In this document: positions 1 through 12,154 of the stretch, piece by piece
Layout of the letters: every line of letters starts with the position of its first letter
Numbering within the stretch: position 1 is the stretch's first letter
Source of the DNA: Adiantum capillus-veneris
Lineage: Eukaryota > Streptophyta > Polypodiopsida > Polypodiales > Pteridaceae
DNA length: 64,000 bases
Direction of reading: 5' to 3'
NCBI GenBank assembly: GCA_014529385.2
Contig: CM043958.1
Location: 152,365,293 to 152,429,292 of the forward strand
Translations under genes and position numbers: made by a program
Notes under the pieces: model-generated
Seen by the model: the letters and a program-made list of their open reading frames with translations, nothing else
What the model was told of the DNA's origin: nothing
Databases searched by the model: none

Positions 1-483
1 TTTCTCAACCTTACTACCCATAAAATGACGGATCCGGATAGAGATCATGGAGTATGTGGTTTATTTTTTCAATCGTGGCACCATGTCATAAACAACCTCC
101 GGGAGAAGCTAAGTAACATTGATGAGGTGGATTGGATGATTAAAAAAATAATTGTTGATGGGGATGATCATATCAACTATATGGGGATCTGGATAATCAA
201 GATGATGTTAGGCAAATTGTGGTTTCCATTTGAAGTTCACCTATAGAAGTGTGGCGATCATCCTCCTGATCAATGTCATACACCCTCAATTTAATTAGCA
301 TGTAGGTACGGCTAAACAAGGTGTGCATACCTTCTCTATGTGGAGATTGTTTCAAATATACAAAAATGGGGCATTGTTTTTTACTACCGCGAAGAATGGA
401 ACATGTAACAATTCTTCGTAGTCTAGGAAATTGACATGAAAGAGTTTTGTAGGACATTGATGTATTGACATTCATTTTGTATT

Positions 484-485
<2 letters not shown>

Positions 486-557
<72 letters not shown>
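486..557. repeat. compound (GT)n(GA)n microsatellite
   Basis: An uninterrupted GT run of about 32 bp passes directly into a GA run of about 40 bp. Confidence 0.97.
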
Positions 558-558
<1 letters not shown>

Positions 559-843
559 CACTACGAAAGAGTCCCTTTGTGTATACACACAACATGCCAT
601 TTATAGGTTTGAGAGTTTGGACATCAAACAATCACCGTTACTTGAATGCTTCTAGATTTGATCACTCATGAGTCCCTACATACTTTCTTTCCCAATCATT
701 TTGTGGAATTTTAATGGCCACCCTTATATCCACAATCCTCCAAAATCGAGTTTCATTAATCAACCTCAGCATAGAGCATACAACATGTTTCACTTTCTAC
801 CATTCGTGATGTTTGAGATTTGAGGACGATAATACGATCTATA

Positions 844-844
<1 letters not shown>

Positions 845-888
<44 letters not shown>
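845..888. repeat. (CT)n microsatellite
   Basis: About 44 bp of uninterrupted CT dinucleotides. Confidence 0.97.
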
Positions 889-889
<1 letters not shown>

Positions 890-1470
890 AATGTGAATGT
901 CATGCATCTTATCCTACTTGGAGACCTTGCCAAACATATTGCTCCTGAGGATACCAAGACTGACTTATCGACAATATAACCTTTCTTACAAGTGCTTCAT
1001 GTGAACATCAAGATTCAATCAACTCTCCTTGCTTGGTTTGTACACATGTTATCATTTTTAGGATGTGTCCATATAAACGTTGTATCTCAAAGAGAACCAT
1101 TTGGTGATACAACGTTATGCAAATTAGGAGCAAGGTACGACATCACTAGAAATGGGTAGGACATACTTTAATTACAACTTTCTATGAGTACTTGCATATG
1201 TAGATAGAAACTTGGGATACACATGTATTTTAGAGAACCAGATTGTCCAAACAACTGAACAATCATAGAGGTGAAACCTGGAAATATAAGCAAACCATGT
1301 TGACAAGTGCACTAAGAAGTTTGAGTTTAGTATTCACTACAAAACTATGCCAATAGAACATGGACACTATAGCTTTAAGTAGAGGCAAAGGTGGTCGTGT
1401 CAATGGGAAACTTTCCATAAAGGTTTTGCAAGTAAGTGACATAAATCAAAGCAAGTTTTTTATCCCATGG

Positions 1471-1473
<3 letters not shown>

Positions 1474-1527
<54 letters not shown>

Positions 1528-1545
1528 ATATATAGATATATATTA
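1474..1545. repeat. compound (CT)n(AT)n microsatellite
   Basis: A CT run of about 34 bp is followed by an imperfect AT run of about 38 bp. Confidence 0.95.
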
Positions 1546-1997
1546 TGACACATAATGGTTTCAACATCGAGAGTCAAGAGAGATGTCTTAGTCTAAGTCA
1601 TATGTGTATCTACAACCACATGTGTCCTAATTTGGAAGGTCAAGGCTTTTGGAAATGCTACAATGTAGCCTTGGCATTATCCCTTCCTTGCATGAACCAT
1701 AGGGCCTAGCATGTAGCCTTATTATAGTACAAATAAGAAGAATCAATGTAGCCTTATGTGTGATAGAGGGAGAAGGGGGGATTAATTAACACTACAATGC
1801 CCCTTATATAATAGACATTTTTTCATTGGTGCTTAAAAAATATGACCTAGGAGGGAAGAAGAGTTGTGTACAAGAATTGCACCCATGCTTTTATTGGCTG
1901 CAGCAACGCGTGGGTCACATACTAGTCTATCTTATACACAAGTTGAAGATGGATCATAGTACTTGTATGTGGATGCGTGCACGTGTACATGTTGCCC

Positions 1998-2124
<127 letters not shown>

Positions 2125-2829
2125 TGTTGGAAGAGACATGAAAGCACATCGATCACATAATGACATAGATGTCAAAGTTAATCTTGGCAAAAGGGAAGCT
2201 TCTTCCTTCAAAGGATTGGCTACCCTTCGAACCCATTTTGGGTATGGTAAGCATTGAACACATAGCCTTTTGGATGTGATTTGAATTCTAACTCCCTTAA
2301 GCAAAACAATCAAGCTTCTGGATGGGATTCGATTTCCAACTTCCTTGCTTGAGACTCCATGTTGCATGCTTGACTTTGAAACCAAAAGTATATGGTTACA
2401 TGTGTTTCATATGTATGAACCTATCTTCATGCAGCATACCCGTGCTTAAGAATTATAGCGAAAACATGATGTGCTAAGCCACATAAGCCAATTGAGTATT
2501 CAATGCTGATAAGGGTTTAAATGGCTGTATCTAGTGACTCTTTTTTTTTTTTGGGAGCATGGCGCGGACCTTTTGCTAAGTCGTCAATTTCATGATTGTC
2601 TTAGTGAGAAGTAGAAAGTGTTGGGAGTCGGGACTAAAACTAGAAGGCTTTAATGCTATGGTCACCGCGAGGCTTAGTTATAAGTTATTTGAACAAATAA
2701 CTAAGCCTCTTTCTTGGTCACACACAAAAAGCAACATTAAATGAATAACTAGAGTGCTTCGTTACGCATTTTATTGAATTGAAGTGAGTCCGAGTGTAAG
2801 AGAAAAGAAGAACCTAGAAGAGAAAGTCT

Positions 2830-2830
<1 letters not shown>

Positions 2831-2916
<86 letters not shown>
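2831..2916. repeat. (AG)n microsatellite
   Basis: About 86 bp of perfect AG dinucleotides. Confidence 0.97.
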
Positions 2917-2920
<4 letters not shown>

Positions 2921-3069
2921 TGTTTTGTTTTTCGCAAATCCTTTTACCTTGAGTTGACATAATCCTATTTTGACAGCTTCCTTCAGAACAAATTGGTAAA
3001 AGTCATATCATTTGGCTTGAGCACTGAATCTAGCATGCTCTAAAAATAACAAGAAGCCAAGGAAAGTTG

Positions 3070-3420
3070 CTATGTAGAGCATAGCCAGTAGTTGTCGCAC
3101 TCTAGGTAACAACATTTCTTATTGGCAACTGTTGCAATAGCATGTGAGCATCCTCTAGACTCCCGCACTTCGAGGTGGAAGCATAGGTGATTGCAATTAG
3201 AGACAAGCCTTTCCTTCACATCTAGCAAAAATAGCCCAGATTGACCATATCCTACAATCACTCGAAGAGATGACAACCTAGAGAGGATCCCCATCAAAAA
3301 CTTCTCGTGCTATCATGACGGCACCATATTTGACAGACATATAGATCAAAGCACCATCAAGCATGGTATCTTGCTCCGATAGCCCCTGGCTAGCAATCTT
3401 ATCGTGAATTAAAAAAATCA
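3070..3420 (-). pseudogene. PPR fragment, left end
   Basis: The minus-strand frame 3070-3297 reads LSSLRVIVGYGQSG, a worn version of the VxSLIVGYAQ PPR helix seen at 5273-5671. At 3301-3420 the minus strand carries a further MYxKxG-like remnant. The match is weak taken alone; its position in the same repeat series supports it. Confidence 0.55.
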
Positions 3421-3821
3421 TACATGTAAAGGTCTTGCGTAAGGCCACAAGCCTTCGAGGTGGAATCGTAGGTGATTGCGTTAGAGAGAGGCGTTCTCTT
3501 CACATCTGGTAAAATCAGTTCAGAGCTAGGCTTGCCACAGCCATGCTACGTATATATTGTAATCAGTTTGGTCTAAAAAGCATAACCCATTGCCTTTAAC
3601 CCCTCATCACACTCTGCTTGTCTATGGCTGCCTTTGTGTTATGAATTTTTCTTGTTCTCTAGATTTTACTAAGTAAAAATCAAGAAAACAAATTGTGTTT
3701 GAAGATCTCATATAAGGCCACAAGTTTTCAAGGTGGAAGCGTATGTGATTGAAATTAGAGACAAGTCTTTCCTTCGCATCTAGTAAAAACAACCCAAAGC
3801 TGTCTCGCCACAAGCAGGTTG

Positions 3822-4077
3822 GATATATCTTGGAATCAATCCGGTTAGAAAAGAAAAAACCCATTCCTTTTAACTCCTCATCATGCTCTTCTTGTCTATG
3901 CTTGACTTGTGTTCCAAATATTACTTGTTGCCTAGATTTTGTTAGTCAAAAACTAAGAAAATGAATTATGTTTGAAGATCTCATATAAGGCCACAGGCCT
4001 TCGAGGTGGAAGCGGTAGATGAGTGCAATTAAAGAGATAAAATTTTCATCAAAGGGTCTTACAATTTTTTAAAGAAA

Positions 4078-4123
<46 letters not shown>

Positions 4124-4410
4124 CATCGAAGCATGTTAGATTTTTTTGACCTGAGATATATCTTGGAATCAATCCGGTTAGAAAAGAAAAAACCCATTCC
4201 TTTTAACTCCTCATCATGCTCTTCTTGTCTATGCTTGACTTGTGTTCCAAATATTACTTGTTGCCTAGATTTTGTTAGTCAAAAACTAAGAAAATGAATT
4301 ATGTTTGAAGATCTCATATAAGGCCACAGGCCTTCGAGGTGGAAGCGGTAGATGAGTGCAATTAAAGAGATAAAATTTTCATCAAAGGGTCTTACAATTT
4401 TTTAAAGAAA

Positions 4411-4496
<86 letters not shown>

Positions 4497-4528
4497 CATC
4501 GAAGCATGTTAGATTTTTTTGACCTGAA
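3822..4528. repeat. tandem duplication with unequal GA tracts
   Basis: Two nearly identical units lie head to tail, at 3822-4154 and 4155-about 4528. Apart from the GA run they match almost base for base. The GA run is 37 bp in the first (4082-4118) and about 79 bp in the second (4413-4491). The duplicated DNA is itself part of the decayed PPR region. Confidence 0.95.
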
Positions 4529-4953
4529 AGCGCGTTTGGGATACCGATCATCGTGGTTCAGAGGTGCACCTCGTAACAATGGGATACTAATCGTAGTGCT
4601 TCAAAGGGGTACCTCGCAAAAAACCACAAGGAGGGTTAGAGTCTTGTCAAGCTCAATGTTTGTGATCATACATGATGTCAATGTTATTAAGTGTTTGTTG
4701 TTCCATTTTTATGTTTCAAAGAAAAGAAAACATGCAAGTCTCCTTGCATGGGGGAGTTTGCACTCCCCAATTTTTATAATACGAGGAAACGTGCCATTCC
4801 CACGACAGTGTGCAATTTTTAGTGCGTTCATTAATTGCGTTCTCAGTGTCAAGAATAAAAAAATGATACTGCTTACTCATCGTACGATTGAATGTCTATC
4901 ATTGATGCACTTTCTTACATCAACAATGTTGGTCATCTTTTGCACTTAGCCCG

Positions 4954-5235
4954 CTACAAGAGATGACATCCCAGGGAGGATGCCCTCCAAGAAGTTTTTG
5001 TGCTATTGTGAGGACACCACATTTGGTATACATATTGATCAAACCACCACCAGGCATGACATAATACTCCCAACAACCTTTGACTAGCAATCACATAATG
5101 AATTCTAATACCCATGTGAAAGTCTTCCATAAGGCCACAAGCCTTCAAGGTGCAAGCATAGGTGAATGTATTTGGAGAAAGAGGTTCCGTAAAAACAATC
5201 AGGAGATTTCTTACGATAGGCATATTAGCACCCAA
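4954..5235 (-). pseudogene. PPR fragment
   Basis: The minus-strand frame of 93 residues contains PNTFTYACTLKACGLMED followed by MGIRIHYVIAS, the normal order of PPR helices in plant PLS proteins (a P-type motif, then the linker with G-x-R-I-H). The C-terminal half drifts out of frame. It begins and ends without a sensible start or natural stop, so it is a piece of the larger pseudogene. Confidence 0.7.
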
Positions 5236-5272
5236 TATGTTGCAGGTGATGACATTCCAAAGAGAATGCCAA

Positions 5273-5671
5273 TCAAGAATTTTTCATCTTTTTATGCTTT
5301 TGTGGTAGTACCACACATATCAACCAAGCATGGCCAAGCATGACATCCTTCACCAACGGCGCCGGACTAGGTATCTTCTCATTGATTTTGTCACCCATGT
5401 CAATGGCTTGCATAAGGCCATTGGCCTTCAAGATGCAAGCATAGATAATGAATTTGGAGAAAAGCCTTCCGTTTGCATCTCCTTCCTGAGCTACCCTAGC
5501 ACAATGAAGTTGGGCATATCCAACAATCAATGAGGTGATGACATTCCGCAGGGAAAGCCCATCAAGAGATTTTTTTTCTTTCATGAGAGAACCACATTTG
5601 ACATACAAGTAGACCAAAGCACAACCAAGTACAATATTTTTCCACCACCAATCCACTATCAACAATCTCAA
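5273..5671 (-). pseudogene. PPR fragment
   Basis: This 132-residue minus-strand frame carries ALVYLYVKCGSLM (the ALVDMYAKCGSL motif), then SLRNVITSLIVGYAQ, then FIIYACILKANGLMQ with DMGDKINEKI. That is roughly one and a half PPR triplets in the right order. It is the second clearest PPR piece in the window. Upstream and downstream pieces are in other frames. Confidence 0.75.
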
Positions 5672-5939
5672 TGTGAGAAACCCCCTCTTTGCATTTGTTT
5701 AAAGCAACCTAGGGCCATAAGAGCACTTTAAGAGATTTTGTCTGGCGAGCATCCCTCACTTCGCCTCTCGTAAAAGAAGACCATATTTTTTTTTCCATAT
5801 CCATGTTGTGCATATCTTGCAATCAACATCCCCTACCTAGCAATCACGTCATGAATTTTGATACCCATGTGCCAAGCACATCTTTTTTCAATAAACTTTG
5901 ACTGGCAATATAATTGTGAATTTTTGTGCCCATATCAAC

Positions 5940-6268
5940 ATCTTTCTTAGAGGCACATGCCTTCAAGATGCGTGCGTAGGTGATCGCATCTGGAGAGAGG
6001 ACCTCGCTTCACATCTGCTATGGGACGAACCCTGCAATCAATGCATTTCAAGAGACCACACTCTGAGATAGGAAATTGAAAAAGGCCTAGAGCTTTCTGG
6101 CCCTACTCCTGTTGTGCATATCCTGCGAGCAGTGCATTCCAAGAGATGCCATTTCAAGTGATCCTTACATGAGGATATAGAGAGAGCTTGCTTTGCATTT
6201 GCTAAAAAAAGCCTACAGCTTTGTGGCCCTGCTCTTATTGCGCACATCCCACAATCCGTGCATTCCAA
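5940..6268 (-). pseudogene. PPR fragment, heavily decayed
   Basis: Minus-strand translation gives only scattered PPR-like residues. The DNA word for the KAC helix (near 5948) and the repeated segment encoding a worn WNALIAG-type helix, both shared with better preserved pieces, place it in the series. Confidence 0.45.
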
Positions 6269-6501
6269 GGGACAACATTCCGGACAAGAAGCTCCGTAAG
6301 CACTTCTTGTGCTTTGTCAAGTGTACTGCATCTGGCATATATATTGATCAAGGAAGTGCTCATCGAGTGGAGAGATGGACTCGCTTTGCATCTGTTGAAA
6401 ACAGCCCATGACTTTTGTCCATCTTTGCATCCTCCGAATTGCGACATGCCTTCAAGATGCAAGCCTAGGTGAGCGCATCTAGAGAGATGCGCTCGTTTCA
6501 T
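6235..6501 (-). pseudogene. PPR fragment
   Basis: The minus-strand frame contains TSLINIYARCSTLDKAQEV followed by LLVRNVVPWNARIVGCAQ, a clear L-to-S transition of a PLS PPR protein. It overlaps the next fragment by a frame change, so the original reading frame has been shifted by an indel. Confidence 0.75.
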
Positions 6502-6977
6502 GTAGAGAGTTGTGCGCGCTTTGCATCACCTCAAAATATCCTAGAGCTTGCTTGTTCCTCTGATGTTCGACACATCCCGCAATCAATGCATTCCAAGAGA
6601 CGAGATTCCAGACAAAAAGCTCCTCAAGCGTTTTTTGTGCTTTCTCAAGCGGATCACATTTGGCATACATATCGACCACGGCATATCCTGCAATCAACAC
6701 ATTCAAAGTGATGGCATTCCGCCCATCAAGAACTTCTGGTGCTTTCATCATACATATTGGCCAAAGCACCCCTAAGCACAACATCTTTCTCAAACAGCCC
6801 CAAACTAGCAATATTATCATGAATTCTCTCGCCCATGTCAACGTATTGCACAAGGCCACAAGCCTTCAAGGTGCAAGCATCAGTGATTGCATCTGGAAAG
6901 AGACCCTCCCTTGATCTGTGAAAACCGCACAGTGCTTGATTTCCACAGCCATGTTGGGCATATCTTGCACTCAACAC
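6479..6977 (-). pseudogene. PPR fragment, best preserved
   Basis: Two overlapping minus-strand frames (6479-6859 and 6726-6977) together show the PPR order YAQHG, then DACTLKACGLVQYVD with MGERIHDNIAS, then KDVVLRGALANMYDE, and, after a frame change, VVDMYAKCDPLEKAQKTL with VWNLVSWNALIAGCV. These are unmistakable plant PLS PPR helices. A segment around 6700-6740 looks collapsed, as GYA runs straight into VVDMYAKC, which suggests a deletion between two repeats. Confidence 0.82.
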
Positions 6978-7067
6978 GTTCCAAGACAGTGATAAAATTC
7001 TCGGACATCAGTTATCTATGTTGAGTCCTTGGAGAGTGGCGGTCCGGACCATCTATCTCACTTGGTA

Positions 7068-7334
7068 TCAGCTAAAAAACACGCGGGTAGACTTGACACC
7101 AGTGCTGCTCAATATTGAATATTGCCTTTTCCCCATGACATTTGGCACATATTTCGATAAAGCATCGCCAATGACAACATGTTTTACCAACAGTCCCCCC
7201 TGACTAGGAATTTCGACATGAATTCTCTCATCCATGTGAAATGTAAGGCCATAGGTCTTGCATTTGGAGAAAGGCCTTCCTTCGTATCTGGTTAAAACAA
7301 CCCAGAGCTTCCTTGCCACTATCATGTTTGGCAT
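7068..7334 (-). pseudogene. PPR fragment, right end
   Basis: The minus-strand frame contains MDERIHVEIPSQGGLLVKHVVIGDALSKYVPN, a worn RIHxxIxxxGxLxKDVVxGxALxxMY motif. It is the most upstream PPR piece on its strand; beyond about 7430 the similarity fades and no start codon or signal region is visible. Confidence 0.6.
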
Positions 7335-7430
7335 ATCTGCATCAACCTCTGACTAGCAATCTCATTGAGAATTCTCTTACCCAAGTCCACATCTTCTATA
7401 AAGCCATAGGCCTTTTAAGGCATTCATGAA

Positions 7431-8034
7431 TTCTCATCCATGTTGGCATAAAATTATCTTTCTCCAAGATCCATTGATGAGCAATCTCATTGTTAATACT
7501 CTTGTCCAATAACACAATCCTATGAATATCTCAAGAAATTGCTAGGAATAAACAAGATACACGTGGTCAATATTGTTTAGTTGATGCATTATTGATGAAA
7601 ATTTTAATAAATAATAAGAATTTCTACGAATAAACAAGATATGCGTGGTCAGTATCATTTAGTTGATGCATTATTAGTGAAAATTTTGATAAATCATCAA
7701 TTGTCATGGAAATCTTATGAGTGATATATCATGCCCAACTGCAAAATCAGATAAGCAGAGAGAAAGTTAACCACAACAAAAAGCACCCCTCTCTCATGTA
7801 AACCTTCTCACATGGCAATCGAAACTTATTAACAAGGGCATGATGATCTTGGACTTGCCCAGCTGGCCCAAGGAGAGGGGAATTAGAAGAATCCAACTCT
7901 TGCAACACACAATGCTAATTGCAACTATTTTGCAAGCGAAGAACAAATGAATGCAATGCCTTTTGGACAATGAAAACAAGTCAATATTTCCTATTGATCT
8001 TCCCTCAACCCCTCTTGTCTTTCTCTCACTTACA

Positions 8035-8037
<3 letters not shown>
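7431..8037. other. gene-free spacer with a small tandem duplication
   Basis: No coding region is visible. Two diverged copies of about 72 bp start at 7546 and 7628 (82-bp offset), each running from GAATAAACAAGATA to an AT-rich tail. Confidence 0.7.
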
Positions 8038-8065
<28 letters not shown>

Positions 8066-8118
8066 TCGCCCTCGTGTTATTTCCCTCCCCCCCCCCCTCT
8101 CTCTCTCTCTCTCTCATT

Positions 8119-8170
<52 letters not shown>
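8038..8170. repeat. poly-C, (CT)n and (CA)n cluster
   Basis: A C homopolymer of about 28 bp (8038-8065) is followed by a second C run (8087-8096), a CT run (8096-8115) and a CA run of about 50 bp (8121-8170). Confidence 0.96.
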
Positions 8171-8174
<4 letters not shown>

Positions 8175-8189
8175 CACTTTCATTTGTGG

Positions 8190-8575
8190 TTTACTTTTGG
8201 CCTAGCCTATACCTGGAAACTTCTATCTCAAACTTGTAAACTACAGGGCTAATTTGAAAGTCCTTCCACTAGCTGCTTAAAAATTGTGGGGCCAAACTCC
8301 TTCCTACACTATCTCGGCTTGAGCAAAGTTTAGGGGTTTGTATGCTTTAGGTTGATCTCACCCCTAAACACTCTTGTGTGGCTTATCCTTTACCTAGAAA
8401 ATCATGTCTCAATTTTTTTTTTGACTTATCCCTATCCTCTAAAGTGCCTTCCACTTAATGTTTATAATATGTAGCTCTCCTAATGAGTTGAACCCCCGCT
8501 TGTACTATTCTGGCTTTGGTAAAACTCTTTGGACTATTAAAATCTAGTAGAACTCACCCCTAAACACATTAAGGG
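8190..8575. repeat. worn tandem duplication, ~195-bp period
   Basis: Two diverged units each run from a GGC(C)TA/GGCTTATCC-TACCT(A/G)GAAA start to a CTCACCCCTAAACAC end (near 8355 and 8553), with matching words in between. Confidence 0.65.
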
Positions 8576-11197
8576 TAAGTTGATACTCTGCAATAGTGGG
8601 AACACTTCCCTAATACTTATTCTCAAAGGGTTAATAACCTTGGCTTAATCAAGTACACACCCTTGAATGAAGGCTCTCCTCCCAAGCGAGATGTGAGGCT
8701 CACTACTGGCTTCCTCCCCACCTAATGCTTAGCAGCACTCTATCAGATCCCCCCCCGCCCCCCCATGCCATCACCATAAGCTCATGGAGACATAATATGG
8801 GACTCGTGTTGCCTGCACACTTGGGCTTTGTGCCGATTCTGTAAGCTTGCATGTGTCTTTTTTGAAATCAATTGGAGGGATCTCTAGGTGAGGGATGCTC
8901 TTTCCCCTTACTTAGCCTTGCTTTGCGTTCATGTGTCTCTTGGAAAGTGAGTTTGAGGGCTTGGTTTTATGCCGATTATAATGGTGCACCACAAGTGTGT
9001 GGGTGGGGATTGCTGAGTTTCCTATCCTAAGGCCTTGCATTATGGAGGTGGTTGAACAAAGCACCACCTCTCACGTTGGTGTCGATCTGTTGATAATTAA
9101 AACTAGTTGCAACCTGGGTTTTTTTTAATGTCGTAATTGGTTGCTTTAATAAAGGCTTATGGACTATGGCATTAGAATAACATTGTAATATGCTCCGTAT
9201 AATGGTATGTCACTATTTTTTTTGGTTGCCTATCATTATTGGTTGTTGAAAGGTTGTGCCAAACCAAGCTACATTCGTTGTAACCTCTTCATAGTAGATA
9301 ACAAATTGAGCAATCTGTGCTCCTTCTCATTGGTTCTGTTTAGCAAAAAAATTCAGAGGTTTCTCTTTTAATAATTTCTATGTGACGTTGGCCATTTACT
9401 TGCTCGGAATGCCTAGATGATATGAAACTATTAAGCTTTCTTACTTGGTATTGGTTTTTATGATAGACTTAAAATCTATTCACATATTCCCTTTTGGGTT
9501 TTAATGGGTTTGTTTCACCTCAGACGTAGCTAACCAATGGTACATACCTTGGTGATTGTTGTTTCATAACATGCCTAGTGCTAGGTTGATAACCAACAAT
9601 GATTGAACTCTAAGATAGCTTTGGGTTCCTAAACCAATGCAGTTATATTGCATTCTATGGGCTGCCTTATTTTTTGTTAAGTAGAGCAATGACAACAGCT
9701 AGTTCTTATCACAATGACAACTATTTTTGTATTCTCAGCTTATGTAATGTAATGATGGTTATTTTAGAACTGGCTAGTACTGAGGATTTGACTAGGAATG
9801 ATTCAAACTCTAAACATTTGTAACTTACTCCTAAAACCATTCAATTAAATTGCATTCTATTAATTGCATTGATTCTTATAAGTTTGGTCAAATCTATAGT
9901 GGAGAAATGCAGCTGGTTACTTTGGTTTTTTAGAGTTTTTGTACTGTCGGGACTATTATGGTTTTTTTGGTTGAGACTGCCGATTAAAGTCCACTTATAT
10001 GCACTGTAGGTTTACAAATCATCTTGTTTTCTTGTCTCATACAAACAATCGATGGATTGAGGTACTAGTCGGATAATGGTCCTGCTTAGGACACATGTGA
10101 AAAATCTTAGAATTATTTATTATTTAAAACAAATCATTGGAAATCAGAAAGGTTTCATGACTTGACTTCTTTACTCTTTTTTGGCAAACGCGGAACACAC
10201 TTGGATCAGAAGGGGTTATGCCTTTTTTATCATAACTTAAATATATATTTATATAATCTTCTTAAAAAATATGGGGTAAACTGCTAACCTTACAACTTTA
10301 ACAACCTAATTTAAAGGATATCAATTGGATCAGAAGGGCTGGTGGCCTTCATATCACAACTTAAAACTATTTAAAATATTTGTAATTTTTTTGGAAAATT
10401 TCAATAAAAACATACATTAAATACTTTTGATTAGGAGGGATAATGGCCTTTTGATCTCAAAACTGTGGTAACTTTAGACTATTTTTTGTTGCGAATGGAT
10501 ACTTGCCTCTATTTTGCACTATATGGATGGTTGGTATAAGTTAACAAGTTTTTAAGTAGGACATGGATAACAAATGATAGGGTTCATTGACACATGTAAA
10601 ACATATTCAAGGCTAACAAATATGTTGTCTTATTTATATGGATGCAGGTGAGGAATCTATCCTTACTTAGGATCTTTTTGGCTTAGTTGCTATCAGTCAT
10701 CACTATCAAATCTAGCCTCTTTCACTTTAGAATCGGTTTTTGTTTGACTATCTTATGTACAAAACACTAGAATGATACCTCATTCTCACTATGATGTACA
10801 AAATTGAATCAAAGACTAAGTCATTTTTTTGCTAATCCTTGTCCTTTGTCTAAAACCAGCTATCTTTTGAACTATTATGTTCTTTTGTGTATAAGTATAA
10901 GTCTAAAAACAACAACACACACGTCATAAACACAAGGTTCTCCCAGAATTCTTGAAGACCACGACGCTGAGTTTATAAATCTGTTGAGCTATAGGGATTT
11001 GGTAAACCTACTATCTATAATTCTTGTTTAGGTTGACTAGTGTTAGGTGGTCCATATTAGACTATAGGTCGGTGGCTATCACGGTCTACCAACATCTACA
11101 ATAGAAGACTACCGGCTCAAAATACTTAAAGGTGGACAATTTTGGGACAAAGGGGAGCTTATAAAGGCCCCTTTTAACCTCAATTTTATTGATCAAG
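8576..11197. other. gene-free stretch with old internal duplications
   Basis: No coding region is visible. It contains two sets of old direct repeats: 9578-9664 with 9781-9868 (shared words around TTGCATTCTAT), and three units near 10199, 10322 and 10426 built on GGATCAGAAGGG and GGCCTT. The last part, 11050-11197, contains TTTTGGGACAAAGGGGAGC, which resembles a retroelement edge but cannot be assigned. Confidence 0.5.
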
Positions 11198-12153
11198 CTA
11201 AATGTGCCTTGAATGCTGCCCTATATACTTGCACAAAAGGAAATATGGAGTTGAACGATTGAATGTGGTTGGGGCATTAGTCAAGCCAAAAGGCATGACT
11301 AGATATTCATAAAGACCAAAGGTTGTACGAAACACGGTCTTTACGATATCTTCATTCACTATCCTTATTTGATGATAGCCACTTTTAAGGTCAATCCTAC
11401 TAAAGTACGTCAAACCTTGTAGCTTATCAAACAGATCTTCTACCCGTGGCAGGAGAAATCTATTCTTGATAGTGATTTTGTTTAGTGCTCGATGGTCCAC
11501 ACACATGCGATATATTTTGTTTAGTGCTCAATAGTCCACACACATGCGATATGTACCATCTTTCTTTTGCACTAAAAGGACTGGAGAAAAAAAGGGAGAG
11601 GAGACCATCCCTTTGTCTACCAATTTTTGTACTTGCCTCATGATATCCTCTTGTTGAGCTTGGGAAACATGATAAGGAGTCTTGTTAAGCGATGAGCTTC
11701 CTGGTAGGAGCTCAATTCAATGGTCATCATCTCCTCATTTTGGAGGTAAGTCCATAGGGATATCATCGATAAACACATCTTGGATCCTTTTAGAAAATTA
11801 GACAAGTCTAATTCTTCTTGATTCCTAACACTTTGCTTGTTAAAACGTCAGCATCATTTTTAGATTCTTTGACAAAAAAAATGTACACAGAAACTGGGCT
11901 TTTCATTGACTTATCAAAATCATGTGAATTTACAAGTGGTATAGTATGACCGGACTTGTAGCATCTATATACGTGCTCTTTTTCCTGTAGGTGAAGTAGA
12001 TTCTCCTTTTAGGGAACTTCATATTGGCAGCCATGCGGTTGAAGCATGATGCCCCTAGGATAACATCTCATCTTGGAGAGGAGAGATGAAAAACTCTTCT
12101 TTGTCGACGTAGCTTTGGACATAAAGCCTCAACTTCCCAATCAAGGGAGTAAC
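11198..12153 (-). pseudogene. chromovirus C protease and reverse transcriptase fragment
   Basis: The minus-strand frame 11198-11506 carries the fingers and palm start of Ty3/gypsy [19 protein letters not shown], then [16 protein letters not shown] with the first catalytic aspartate, then [13 protein letters not shown]. Homology stops just after that motif (about 11262), before the YxDD-type catalytic motif. Upstream, a 39-bp block is tandemly repeated (11478-11552), and 11560-11720 encodes the PVLLV and SQAQQE-like RT start in broken frames. At 12055-12153 the frame reads TPLIGKLRLYVQSYVDKEE, matching the protease-to-RT region of element A at 29827. It is truncated and frameshifted, so it cannot function. 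Confidence 0.85.
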
Positions 12154-12154
12154 A

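Larger units (their letters stand above)
3060..7430 (-). pseudogene. decayed pentatricopeptide-repeat (PPR) region
   Basis: On the minus strand this 4.4-kb stretch is made of broken PPR motifs in shifting frames. Two recurring DNA words show it. One encodes the ACTLKACGL-type helix and recurs about a dozen times (near 3150, 3434, 3710, 3984, 4317, 5130, 5410, 5948, 6440, 6848, 7240 and 7395). The other encodes the MYAKCG-type motif (near 3330, 5013, 5315, 5590, 6330, 6655, 6745 and 7140). Mixed motif types of this kind are usual in PLS-class PPR proteins, which bind organellar RNA and often serve RNA editing. Every frame breaks within about 130 codons and I see no start, no targeting peptide and no E or DYW tail, so this is a pseudogene. 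At over 1400 codons it is longer than a usual PPR gene, so local duplication or more than one gene copy is likely. Confidence 0.8.

Noticed and set aside
7794-8239. Cys-Val, Thr-His and poly-Pro frames
   Set aside because: They come from the CA, CT and poly-C tracts at 8038-8170. Frames at 14444-14644 have the same cause.
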